The notes under the pieces: model-generated
Databases searched by the model: none
Told to the model about the DNA's origin: nothing
The model's input: only the letters and a program-made list of their open reading frames with translations
Translations under genes and position numbers: made by a program
Origin: Anaerolineaceae bacterium UBA4081
GTDB lineage: Bacteria; Chloroflexota; Anaerolineae; Anaerolineales; Anaerolineaceae
Length of the DNA stretch: 6,104 bases
Assembly: GCA_002383615.1 (NCBI GenBank)
Contig: DFYN01000107.1
Coordinates: forward strand, 1-6,104
Direction: 5' to 3'
Shown: positions 1 to 6,003 of the stretch, piece by piece
How the letters are laid out: every line of letters begins with the position of its first letter
How positions within the stretch are numbered: position 1 is the stretch's first letter

Positions 1-135
1 CTCCTGATCTTGCTGTTTGCCACCACGCGCCGCATGGGCGAAAAGGTGCGAAAGACTTCTTTGCTGGTCTCTGCTGTTGTGCTGCTCGGGTTTGCCATCT
101 ACCAGGCGCTGCAAGGCTTTAACCTTATCCGGTAA
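1..135 (+). CDS. C-terminal fragment of an integral membrane protein (family not assigned)
   Basis: Frame 1 is open from the window edge to a TAA at 133-135, giving 44 residues; the N-terminal part lies outside the window. The visible part has a hydrophobic start (LLILLFA), then a short basic stretch rich in Arg and Lys (TTRRMGEKVRK). A second hydrophobic segment follows (residues about 20-36, SLLVSAVVLLGFAIY), and the tail is short (QALQGFNLIR). Two hydrophobic segments joined by a positive loop are what one expects at the end of a polytopic inner-membrane protein, with the loop probably cytoplasmic. Several small exporter or permease families (TauE/SafE-like, UreH/HupE-like, CcdA-like) end this way, but too little is present to choose among them. 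The next gene starts 62 nt downstream on the same strand. I see no convincing terminator or promoter in that gap, so co-transcription is possible but unproven. Confidence 0.7.
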   Translation, partial: LLILLFATTRRMGEKVRKTSLLVSAVVLLGFAIYQALQGFNLIR

Positions 136-197
136 GAGTGGCAAAAATGGGGTAAACTTTCAGCGGACTATTCACAATCAATGAATGAGGTTCAAAA

Positions 198-773
198 ATG
201 TTTCCGATTGCCGATCGTAGAGTGACAGAGCGTGCCCGCAAGATTCTGGCTTATGACCCGATCTTTCTCGACACAGAGACCACCGGCTTTTCAGCAAATG
301 ATGTGGTGATTGAAATTGGCGTGGTGAACCTGGCAGGGGAGACTTTGTTCGAATCGCTCATCAAACCCGCTATCCCCATTCCACCTGATTCGATCGCGGT
401 GCACGGCATCACTGAAGAAGCAGTTGCGGACAAACCCAGCTGGAGGGATATCTGGGAGGACCTGCATCAAGTTCTGGAGAATCGCTTTGTGGGTATGTAT
501 AACGCCGAGTTTGACCTGCGGCTGATGAAGCAGACTCACCAGAGCCAATGGTTGGATTGGACATTGAGGGATAATTACTTTTTTTGCGTAATGAACCTGT
601 ATGCGGCATTTTATGGGGAGAACAGCCGGCGAAGCAGGGGTTATCGTTTGCACAAGCTGGAAGCTGCCGGTGCCGCCTGCAGGATTGCGCTGCCCAATTC
701 GCATCGGGCGGTGGATGATGCCCGGCTAACGGCGGAAGTATTCAAATATATTGCCAACTATCAACAAGTATGA
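198..773 (+). CDS. DnaQ-like DEDDh 3'-5' exonuclease (RNase T/DNA pol III epsilon superfamily)
   Basis: This 191-residue protein is almost exactly one exonuclease domain. All five DEDDh residues are visible. Motif Exo I is FLDTETTG with Asp25 and Glu27. Motif Exo II is NAEFD with Asp106. Motif Exo III is HRAVDDA with His169 and Asp174. VHGIT (68-72) and YRLHKLEAA (149-157) are also typical of the family. Such enzymes remove nucleotides from 3' ends of DNA or RNA using two metal ions. With no polymerase or helicase domain attached, the substrate cannot be told from sequence; proofreading, repair or RNA trimming are all possible. It is probably cytosolic, as no signal peptide is seen. The ATG at 198 has a GAGG ribosome-binding site at 187-190 with a 7-nt gap. 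The about 20 residues before Exo I are charged and look like a genuine short N-terminal extension. The gene runs directly into the prolyl oligopeptidase gene, probably in one transcript. Confidence 0.95.
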   Translation: MFPIADRRVTERARKILAYDPIFLDTETTGFSANDVVIEIGVVNLAGETLFESLIKPAIPIPPDSIAVHGITEEAVADKPSWRDIWEDLHQVLENRFVGMYNAEFDLRLMKQTHQSQWLDWTLRDNYFFCVMNLYAAFYGENSRRSRGYRLHKLEAAGAACRIALPNSHRAVDDARLTAEVFKYIANYQQV

Positions 774-776
774 ATT

Positions 777-781
777 GGGAG
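777..781 (+). promoter_or_regulatory. Ribosome-binding site deciding the prolyl oligopeptidase start
   Basis: GGGAG lies 6 nt before the ATG at 788. The ATG at 770, which overlaps the exonuclease stop codon, has no purine-rich Shine-Dalgarno sequence in front of it. The 788 start also gives an N-terminus (MSYTYPPTR) of the kind prolyl oligopeptidases show, so 788 is preferred. Confidence 0.6.
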
Positions 782-787
782 ACGCCC

Positions 788-2830
788 ATGAGTTATACCT
801 ATCCCCCCACACGCACCGAAAACCTGGTCGAAGTGCTCCATGGCCAACAGGTGCCCGATCCCTACCGCTGGATGGAAGACCTGGATAGTGAGGAAATTCA
901 GTCCTGGATTGAGGCACAAAACCAGCTCACCTTTGATTACCTGGATCAATCGCCGCTTCGCAAGCAAATCCAGCAGCGGATGACGGAATTATGGAATTAT
1001 GAGAAATATTCGTCACCCTTCAAGCGAGGCGGGCGCTATTTCTTCCTGTTCAATGACGGTCTGCAAAACCAGGATGTGCTCTATTGGATGAAGAACCTGG
1101 ACGATGAGCCTGCGTTAGTGATCGACCCCAACACGCTCTCGGAGGATGGCACCGTGGCATTGAGCGGCGCAGCCATCAGCCGGGATGGGCGCTACCTGGC
1201 TTATGGGCTGGCAGATGCCGGCTCGGACTGGCAAACCTGGTACGTACGGCAGGTGGATGATGGGCAGGACCTGGAGGATACGATTTCGTGGATCAAGTTT
1301 TCTGGTGCCAGCTGGGATTTAGAGAGCCATGGCTTTTATTACAGCCGGTATGATGCGCCTGAGGGTGCAGCTTTGAAGCAGGCGAATTATTACCAGAAGC
1401 TCTACTATCACCGCCTGGGCACGGATCAATCACAAGACCGCCTGATTTACCAGCGCCCGGACCAGAAGGAGTGGGGTTTCAACGGCGAGGTGACCGAGGA
1501 TGGACGCTACCTGATCATTTATGTCTGGCATGGGACAGCGTCTGAAAATGCGGTGTTTTACCTCGACCTTTCCGATCCACAGGCAGAGGTGGTGGAATTG
1601 CTGCCGGATTTCGACGCAGAATATATGCTGGTTGGCAATGACGGCGAACGCTTCTTCTTTCAAACAGATCAGAACGCGCCGCAAAACCGGGTGGTAGCAG
1701 TCGATCTCAACCAGCCAGAGCCTGAATCCTGGCAGGAGCTGATCCCGGAAGATGGCGATAAACTGGAAACGGCGGACCTTGTGGGTGAGCGTTTTGTGTG
1801 CACCTATCTGCACGACGCTGCCCACCAGGTGCGTTTCTATCAAGTGGATGGGACACCAGACGGTCAACTGGCATTGCCAGGATTGGGTATGGTGCTCGGG
1901 TTCAGCGGCCGCAGTGATGACCCGGAGACATTTTACAAGTTCTCATCCATCAACATGCCTGGCACGGTTTACCATTTTGATGTGCACACGAAGGAAAGCG
2001 CTATTTTCCGCTCGCCGGACCTGGCTTTTGACCCGGAAGATTATGTGACGGAGAAGGTCTTTTACCGGAGCAAGGACGGCACCCGTGTGCCCATGTATAT
2101 CAGCCACCTCAGAGATATCCAAATGACCGGTGATGTGCCTACCTATTTGTATGGTTATGGTGGTTTCAATATCTCGCTGCCGGTTGCTTTCAGCGTGCCT
2201 AACCTGGTGTGGATGGAGATGGGCGGGATTTACGCCCAGGCGCACCTGCGGGGCGGCGGGGAATACGGCCGAGAGTGGCATGAAGGCGGGATGAAACACA
2301 ACAAACAGAATGTCTTTGATGATTTCATCGCGGCAGCAGAGTACCTGATTTCGGGTGGCTATACCTGCAAAGATAAACTCGTGATCGGTGGGCGCAGCAA
2401 CGGGGGGCTGCTGATTGGCGCCTGTATGACCCAGCGACCCGATTTGTTTGGCGTGTGCTTGCCGAATGTGGGCGTGCTGGATATGCTGCGCTTCCACAAG
2501 TTCACCATCGGATGGGCATGGGTTTCGGATTATGGGTCGCCGGATGACCCCGAGGACTTTGAGAAGATCCTTGCCTATTCCCCCTATCACAACATCCGGG
2601 AGGGCGTGGCTTATCCGCCCACAATGGTGCTGACCGGTGACCATGATGACCGGGTTTTTCCTGCCCACAGCTTCAAGTTTGCCGCCAAACTGCAGCAGGC
2701 TCAGGCTGGCGAGGCACCGGTGCTGATCCGCATTGAGACACGAGCAGGGCACGGCGCGGGCAAGCCCACCGCCAAGCTGATCGAAGAATTTTCCGATATG
2801 TGGACCTTTGCTCTGGCAAATATGCCATAA
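788..2830 (+). CDS. Prolyl oligopeptidase, serine peptidase family S9A
   Basis: The enzyme cleaves short peptides on the carboxyl side of proline, in the cytosol; no signal peptide is seen. From ATG 788 it has 680 residues, a normal full length for S9A. The N-terminus (PPTR, then DPYRWMED) belongs to the catalytic domain. Residues about 65-420 form the seven-bladed beta-propeller that limits access to short substrates. The alpha/beta-hydrolase domain resumes at about 420 (FYRSKDGTRVPMYI). LRGGGEYGREWH lies near 487. The triad is Ser537 in GGRSNGG, Asp620 in GDHDDRV and His655 in RAGHGAG. Arg622 in the Asp motif matches the substrate-binding Arg643 of porcine POP. No frameshift or missing key residue is seen. 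An in-frame ATG at 770 would add six residues (MNWETP) and overlap the upstream stop, but it lacks a ribosome-binding site. With the 788 start, 14 nt separate it from the exonuclease gene, so the two are probably co-transcribed. No functional link is evident beyond shared expression. Confidence 0.96.
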   Translation: MSYTYPPTRTENLVEVLHGQQVPDPYRWMEDLDSEEIQSWIEAQNQLTFDYLDQSPLRKQIQQRMTELWNYEKYSSPFKRGGRYFFLFNDGLQNQDVLYWMKNLDDEPALVIDPNTLSEDGTVALSGAAISRDGRYLAYGLADAGSDWQTWYVRQVDDGQDLEDTISWIKFSGASWDLESHGFYYSRYDAPEGAALKQANYYQKLYYHRLGTDQSQDRLIYQRPDQKEWGFNGEVTEDGRYLIIYVWHGTASENAVFYLDLSDPQAEVVELLPDFDAEYMLVGNDGERFFFQTDQNAPQNRVVAVDLNQPEPESWQELIPEDGDKLETADLVGERFVCTYLHDAAHQVRFYQVDGTPDGQLALPGLGMVLGFSGRSDDPETFYKFSSINMPGTVYHFDVHTKESAIFRSPDLAFDPEDYVTEKVFYRSKDGTRVPMYISHLRDIQMTGDVPTYLYGYGGFNISLPVAFSVPNLVWMEMGGIYAQAHLRGGGEYGREWHEGGMKHNKQNVFDDFIAAAEYLISGGYTCKDKLVIGGRSNGGLLIGACMTQRPDLFGVCLPNVGVLDMLRFHKFTIGWAWVSDYGSPDDPEDFEKILAYSPYHNIREGVAYPPTMVLTGDHDDRVFPAHSFKFAAKLQQAQAGEAPVLIRIETRAGHGAGKPTAKLIEEFSDMWTFALANMP

Positions 2831-2836
2831 TCGGAC

Positions 2837-2872
2837 AGGGTTATGGCTGGCACATTCTGCCGCTGCTACCCT
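2837..2872. terminator. Possible bidirectional hairpin between convergent genes
   Basis: The convergent genes are separated by only 35 bp. AGGGT (2837-2841) can pair with ACCCT (2868-2872), and inside it GGCA can pair with TGCC around a 5-nt loop, with an internal loop between the stems. The structure covers the stop codon of the minus-strand transporter gene. There is no T-tract on either side, so it is not a standard intrinsic terminator. Confidence is low. Confidence 0.25.
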
Positions 2873-4125
2873 CGTAATTCGAAAAAGGATGTGACCAGGA
2901 ACGCGATCGCGATCAAACTGATAAAGAGTGTGAGACCGGTGGCAAAGATGTTCTGTATTCCCTTGTTCTTCCAATTTCCCATCAGTTTTTCATTGTTGCT
3001 GAGCCTGAGCACCAGAACCAGCATAATGGGAAGAAGGAGGGCGTTGAGGGATTGGGATAGCCACATCAAGGGAAACAGCGGAACCCCCGGTATGAGCACG
3101 ATCAATACACTCAGGGCAATAATGCCTGTATAGATGCCATAAAACACCGGTGCATCCTTGAATTTTCTATTCAGACCGCGCTCGAAGCCAAAGGCTTCGC
3201 AAAATGCATAGGTTGTCGAAAGGGGCAGCACGGAGACTGCCAGCAGCGACGCTCCCAGCAAACCTGCCGAGAATAAGATCTTGGCTGCATCCCCTACCAG
3301 GGGCGAAAGCACCAGGGCTGCTTGTTCTGCACTTTCAACCACAATACCGTTGATGAATAGCGTGGCGGCTGTGGCGATGATGATGAAAGCTGAAATGATA
3401 TTTCCCCAGGCGGCGCCAAATACAACATCCAGTTTTGTATACCGATAATCCTTGATTGCCAGTCCCTTATCTGCAACAGAGGCTTGCATATAGAAGATGC
3501 CCCAGGGGGTGATGGTGGTACCTACTGTTGCAAGCATTGCAATCAAGAAATTGTTATCGAAGGTGAATTGGGGTGTAACCGTTGACCTTAAGACTTCGCC
3601 CCAAGGTGGATTGATCATAAAAACAGTTGCCACGTAGCTGAGGGCTGATAAGGACAAAACCAGAAGGAACTTTTCGATCACCTTATAGGAGCCCTTCAAT
3701 ACAGACACACTGACCAGGATTGCCGCCAGTGGCGCAGCAATGTAGCGGCTGATGCCGAACAGCTCGGCAGAGGCAGCGATGCCAGCAATTTGTGCGACGG
3801 TGGTACCGAGATTGGCGACCAGCAGGGCAAGCATGGCGAAAGCAGTGATCTTCACCCCAAATCTTTCCCTGATCAGGTCGGCAGTGCCTTTGCCAGTGAC
3901 AACGCCCATGCGGGCTGCCATTTCCTGGATGACAATCTCCCCAATGGTGACAATCAGGATAATGGAAAGGAACTGATACCCATAGGTTGAGCCAGCCATG
4001 GAATAAGTGGCAATACCCGGGGCATCATTATCTGCGCTGGCTGTGATCAATCCGGGTCCGAGGACTGCCAGGTAAATGCCAATCCGACGAACCCAACCCG
4101 GCACTCTGAATTTCTTCATATTCAT
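2866..4125 (-). CDS. Nramp-superfamily divalent cation transporter, NRMT (Mg2+)-like
   Basis: This 419-residue inner-membrane protein has about 11 hydrophobic segments (near 15-40, 48-70, 92-115, 125-147, 152-172, 190-215, 232-258, 280-305, 326-345, 347-371, 392-414), as expected for the Nramp/SLC11 LeuT-like fold. The opening GPGLITASADNDAPGIAT aligns with the Nramp helix 1 region. Asp34 keeps the DPGN aspartate, while the Asn position is Gly37. In helix 6 the usual MPHN is TPWG (Thr206 to Gly209, in TTITPWGIFYMQ), so the soft-metal-coordinating Met is lost. From memory of the family, this matches Nramp-related Mg2+ transporters better than MntH-type Mn/Fe transporters. It is the second gene of a minus-strand operon, 14 nt after an MgtE-like regulatory protein. 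GGAG at 4129-4132 lies only 3 nt from ATG 4125 but 9 nt from the in-frame ATG 4119, so the shorter product beginning MKKFRVPG may be the true one. Mg2+ as substrate is an inference. Confidence 0.93.
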   Translation of the reverse strand: MNMKKFRVPGWVRRIGIYLAVLGPGLITASADNDAPGIATYSMAGSTYGYQFLSIILIVTIGEIVIQEMAARMGVVTGKGTADLIRERFGVKITAFAMLALLVANLGTTVAQIAGIAASAELFGISRYIAAPLAAILVSVSVLKGSYKVIEKFLLVLSLSALSYVATVFMINPPWGEVLRSTVTPQFTFDNNFLIAMLATVGTTITPWGIFYMQASVADKGLAIKDYRYTKLDVVFGAAWGNIISAFIIIATAATLFINGIVVESAEQAALVLSPLVGDAAKILFSAGLLGASLLAVSVLPLSTTYAFCEAFGFERGLNRKFKDAPVFYGIYTGIIALSVLIVLIPGVPLFPLMWLSQSLNALLLPIMLVLVLRLSNNEKLMGNWKNKGIQNIFATGLTLFISLIAIAFLVTSFFELRG

Positions 4126-4128
4126 CTA

Positions 4129-4132
4129 CTCC
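4129..4132 (-). promoter_or_regulatory. Ribosome-binding site of the Nramp-like gene
   Basis: On the minus strand GGAG precedes ATG-AAT-ATG. It is 3 nt from the first ATG (4125) and 9 nt from the second (4119), which favours the second start. It sits in the 14-nt gap after the upstream TGA, so translation of the two genes is probably coupled. Confidence 0.5.
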
Positions 4133-4139
4133 AATAATT

Positions 4140-5399
4140 TCAGAACAACCTTGGCAGACGTTTCTTCCAGGCTGTTGGCAGGACAATGTCCACGGCGTCA
4201 TCAACGGTCACGATTCCCAGCATTTCGTTACTGTCCGGGTTAATGACCGGGATGGACAGCAAGTTGTATTTTGCGATCTGATAAGCCACTTCTTTTTCAG
4301 GCGTCAACGGCTCGACGGTAATCTGATCCCCTTCTTCCCACTGGCGCAGGCTGTTCTGAGGATCCGCCATCACCAGGTCGCGCAAGGTTACCATACCTTT
4401 TAAGCGATTTGCCTCGTCAAGGATGTAAACATAGTACATAATTTCATCTTCATGGGCATCTTCCGATTGACGGAGAAAGTCAATGGCTTCTTGAACGGTC
4501 AGGTTGCTTGGCACATGGGCAAACTCTGTGGTCATGATGCCGCCTGCTGTATCTTCTGGGTAAGCCAATAAGTTGCGAACCTCGAGGGCTTCGTCTTTCT
4601 CCATCAGGTTGAGGAGAGATTCACTGGTGTGGTTTGGTAAATCTGCCAGCAGGTCAGCAGCTTCATCAGGGTCCATTTCTTCCAGGATGTCGGCTGCCCG
4701 TTCAGGGGATAGGTTGGAGAGGATAGCCATTTGTAAGCCGGGTGAGCTTTCTTCCAGCGTGTCTGCCAGGTCTTGGTTAGCAAAGCCTTCCAGCAGGGCG
4801 GTTGTGGTGTGCCGATCGAGTTCATCCACAATGGCAGCAATATCAGCGGGTGGCATTTTTACAATTTTGTGTTGTGACACACTCAAACGCAGCGGGTCAT
4901 CGTGCTCAATGGAAGCCACAAATTCCCAGGGAATGACAACAGTACCTGGCGCCTTTTTGATGACTCCCCCGATTGCTTTTCCGATTTTCTCTAAGCCCAG
5001 CCGCCGGAGAAGCCCTGTGCCGCTGACATCCACCCCTGTCAGAACAAATTGTTCGCGAGCCAGAGCTAATTGCAGGTCATTGACGCGTACCAGGCGTTTT
5101 CCCTCCGTATCCACAATTTGCTGATCCAGGACGCGATCGAGCAGGGGTAATTCATGACCAGAAGGTTTGAAGGGTTTAATTCGATCTTTTCCGACTTTCA
5201 GGGTGATGCTGGGCCAAAGGCTGGCAATCTGGTTTGCCGGGATAAATTCAATTCCTGCAGCGTTTTTCTTAAGCGAAAGCGCCACAATGGGCGGCATTTT
5301 CTTCTCAGTTGCATCAATGAGAACATCTTCTAATTTCCCCACAATATTGCCAAAACCATCCCAAACGTTCTGGTTGATCAATTGGCTAAAGTAAATCAT
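4140..5399 (-). CDS. PRC-barrel/MgtE N-domain/CBS-pair protein without a membrane domain (probable Mg2+ sensor)
   Basis: This soluble 419-residue protein is built like the cytosolic half of an MgtE Mg2+ channel. Residues 1-75 look like a PRC-barrel (FGNIVGKLEDVLID), and 85-165 look like a second one (IVDTEGKRLVRVNDLQ). Residues about 182-270 form the helical MgtE N-domain, with the repeat-like LSPERAADILEEMDPDEAADLL. YPEDTAGGIMTTEF (280-293) opens the first CBS domain, which contains YYVYILDEANRLKGMVTLRDL. The second CBS domain spans about 355-405 and ends GIVTVDDAVDIV. In MgtE an acidic linker/plug helix and five membrane helices follow; here only a short basic tail (TAWKKRLPRLF) remains. 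That end is probably natural, because the next gene follows after 14 nt with its own ribosome-binding site. Known MgtE N/CBS domains bind Mg2+ and close the pore at high Mg2+. I infer that this protein senses Mg2+ (or a nucleotide via CBS) and gates the adjacent Nramp-like carrier. AGAGG at 5406-5410 lies 6 nt before the start. It should not be named mgtE, as it cannot transport by itself. Confidence 0.93.
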   Translation of the reverse strand: MIYFSQLINQNVWDGFGNIVGKLEDVLIDATEKKMPPIVALSLKKNAAGIEFIPANQIASLWPSITLKVGKDRIKPFKPSGHELPLLDRVLDQQIVDTEGKRLVRVNDLQLALAREQFVLTGVDVSGTGLLRRLGLEKIGKAIGGVIKKAPGTVVIPWEFVASIEHDDPLRLSVSQHKIVKMPPADIAAIVDELDRHTTTALLEGFANQDLADTLEESSPGLQMAILSNLSPERAADILEEMDPDEAADLLADLPNHTSESLLNLMEKDEALEVRNLLAYPEDTAGGIMTTEFAHVPSNLTVQEAIDFLRQSEDAHEDEIMYYVYILDEANRLKGMVTLRDLVMADPQNSLRQWEEGDQITVEPLTPEKEVAYQIAKYNLLSIPVINPDSNEMLGIVTVDDAVDIVLPTAWKKRLPRLF

Positions 5400-5405
5400 C
5401 TCTCA

Positions 5406-5410
5406 CCTCT
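5406..5410 (-). promoter_or_regulatory. Ribosome-binding site of the MgtE-like gene
   Basis: On the minus strand AGAGG is followed by 6 nt and then the ATG whose first base is 5399. This is a well-placed Shine-Dalgarno sequence and supports that start. Confidence 0.6.
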
Positions 5411-5453
5411 TTCCAGGCACCTTTTGGCTTCTTATCTAGCAGCAACCGGAGGA

Positions 5454-5493
5454 GAAATGAAAACAGGAGCTCGGGATAAATCAAGCTCCTGTC
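5454..5493 (-). terminator. Intrinsic-terminator-like hairpin in the leader of the MgtE-like/Nramp-like operon
   Basis: Read on the minus strand, ACAGGAGCTTG (5492-5482) pairs with CGAGCTCCTGT (5473-5463). This gives 11 pairs with one G-U and an 8-nt loop. The next bases are TTT-CA-TTT-C, a broken U-tract. On the + strand the hairpin is followed by no T-run, so its direction is minus. It ends about 63 nt before the start codon of the MgtE-like gene. No minus-strand gene lies upstream that it could terminate, so it is either a transcription attenuator of the operon leader or the end of a small RNA. A small 5-bp hairpin (TCATC/GATGA, 5492-5508 region) abuts it on the 5' side. I found no M-box or other riboswitch consensus. 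Confidence 0.55.
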
Positions 5494-5511
5494 ATCTTCT
5501 GAGGATGATTT

Positions 5512-5905
5512 GTGTGCTTAATTTATACCGTGCATGACCCGTCTAAGTATCTATCTTGGTCGCCTAAAGGACTGTCACTATCGTCTGTTGTCTCTTGCTT
5601 TTCTATCATCTCTAATATTTTTGTAGTGGTTAACTGTTGTATTGATCAGGCAATTGTAATGATCGCTGTTATCACAAATTACCTTGTAAGTTTAACAATA
5701 AAATTGTTTTCCTGCAAGGAGCAATATTGTATGCAAACGAATTTAGTAACTATTTTGTCATATCTTCTGGCTGATTTACCAAAAAGGTGCAGGTAACTTA
5801 TATGAAAATTATTGTGTGATGATTGATTTGAACGAAGTTCTGCAGGTTTGGATGATGATGCTCCAATTAAGGATGGTGCATACAAGGTTATTTATTTAAG
5901 CACAC
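5512..5905. repeat. Segment bounded by 10-bp perfect inverted repeats (MITE-like candidate)
   Basis: GTGTGCTTAA at 5512-5521 is exactly the reverse complement of TTAAGCACAC at 5896-5905, and both are continued inwards by similar AT-rich sequence. The 394-bp interior is AT-rich and has no gene. Close to its midpoint is a nested stem: CCTTG (5682-5686) with CAAGG (5715-5719) around AACAAT (5694-5699) with ATTGTT (5703-5708). Terminal inverted repeats with a foldable, non-coding interior resemble a miniature inverted-repeat element. No clear target-site duplication flanks it, although TT is present on both sides, and I recognise no transposase remnant. It may be chance. Confidence 0.3.
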
Positions 5906-5936
5906 TTCGGTCATTTTTGCTTATCCCACCTTTTGC

Positions 5937-5964
5937 TTGACAATTCAAATAATTTGGTTATATT
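5937..5964 (+). promoter_or_regulatory. Sigma-70-type promoter of the ArsR-type regulator gene
   Basis: A perfect -35 box TTGACA (5937-5942) is followed after 16 bp by TATATT (5959-5964, 5 of 6 matches to TATAAT). Transcription would start near 5971, about 33 nt before the ATG at 6004 and at the left edge of the 22-bp palindrome. This placement suits repression by the gene's own product. Confidence 0.65.
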
Positions 5965-5965
5965 T

Positions 5966-5994
5966 AATATATGAATAAGTGCTCACATATTCAA
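5966..5994 (-). promoter_or_regulatory. Possible divergent promoter for the MgtE-like/Nramp-like operon
   Basis: On the minus strand TTGAAT (5994-5989) is followed by exactly 17 bp and then TATATT (5971-5966), matching the -35 consensus at 4 of 6 and the -10 consensus at 5 of 6. The palindrome fills its spacer. A transcript from here would have a leader of about 560 nt running through the hairpin at 5463-5492. The stretch is AT-rich, so a chance match is possible. Confidence 0.35.
5972..5993. promoter_or_regulatory. 22-bp palindromic operator, ArsR/SmtB-type
   Basis: TGAATA-A-GTG-CT-CAC-A-TATTCA reads almost the same on both strands, with 18 of 22 positions symmetric. The outer arms TGAATA and TATTCA resemble the TGAA...TTCA half-sites known for SmtB/CzrA-type operators. 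It lies at the predicted start site of the + strand promoter and 10 bp before the start codon of an ArsR-type gene, the expected place for autoregulation. Binding is inferred. Confidence 0.6.
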
Positions 5995-6003
5995 GGATAA
6001 GTA

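Larger units (their letters stand above)
5400..6003. other. AT-rich gene-free region between divergent genes
   Basis: About 600 bp separate the MgtE-like gene (minus) from the ArsR-type gene (+). By hand count 5521-5940 is about 35% G+C (146 of 420), clearly below the coding regions. The open frames here (for example 94 codons from 5512 on + and 68 codons from 5885 on minus) have no ribosome-binding site, no recognisable domain and odd composition, so I do not call them genes. What can be seen is the leader hairpin, an inverted-repeat-bounded segment at 5512-5905, and overlapping promoter and operator elements at 5937-5994. Confidence 0.7.

Noticed and set aside
136..197. Promoter or terminator between the membrane-protein fragment and the exonuclease gene
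   Set aside because: No paired -35/-10 boxes with proper spacing and no stem with a T-tract are visible in these 62 nt.
2895..2915. GCGATCGC octamer resembling the cyanobacterial HIP1 repeat
   Set aside because: Only one copy was noticed, inside a coding region, so it says nothing about taxonomy.
1943..2974. 343-codon open frame on the minus strand opposite the prolyl oligopeptidase
   Set aside because: It is antisense to a clear full-length enzyme gene, has no domain, and results from codon bias in the real gene.
5400..5600. M-box, Mn2+ (yybP-ykoY) or Ni/Co riboswitch in the operon leader
   Set aside because: I looked for their conserved strings on the minus strand and found none. Only the terminator-like hairpin is supported.
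5512..5796. 94-codon open frame on the + strand in the intergenic region
   Set aside because: No ribosome-binding site before the ATG, no recognisable domain, Cys/Ile/Ser-rich composition typical of AT-rich non-coding DNA, and it begins inside the left inverted repeat.
5679..5885. 68-codon open frame on the minus strand
   Set aside because: No ribosome-binding site, no family resemblance, and located in the same low-GC segment with overlapping frames open on the other strand.
5827..5940. 37-codon stop-free stretch on + containing GLDDDAPIKDGAYKVIYLS, which looks protein-like
   Set aside because: There is no start codon in a usable position, a stop lies directly upstream, and I cannot match it to a family. 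It could be a gene remnant but the evidence is too thin.
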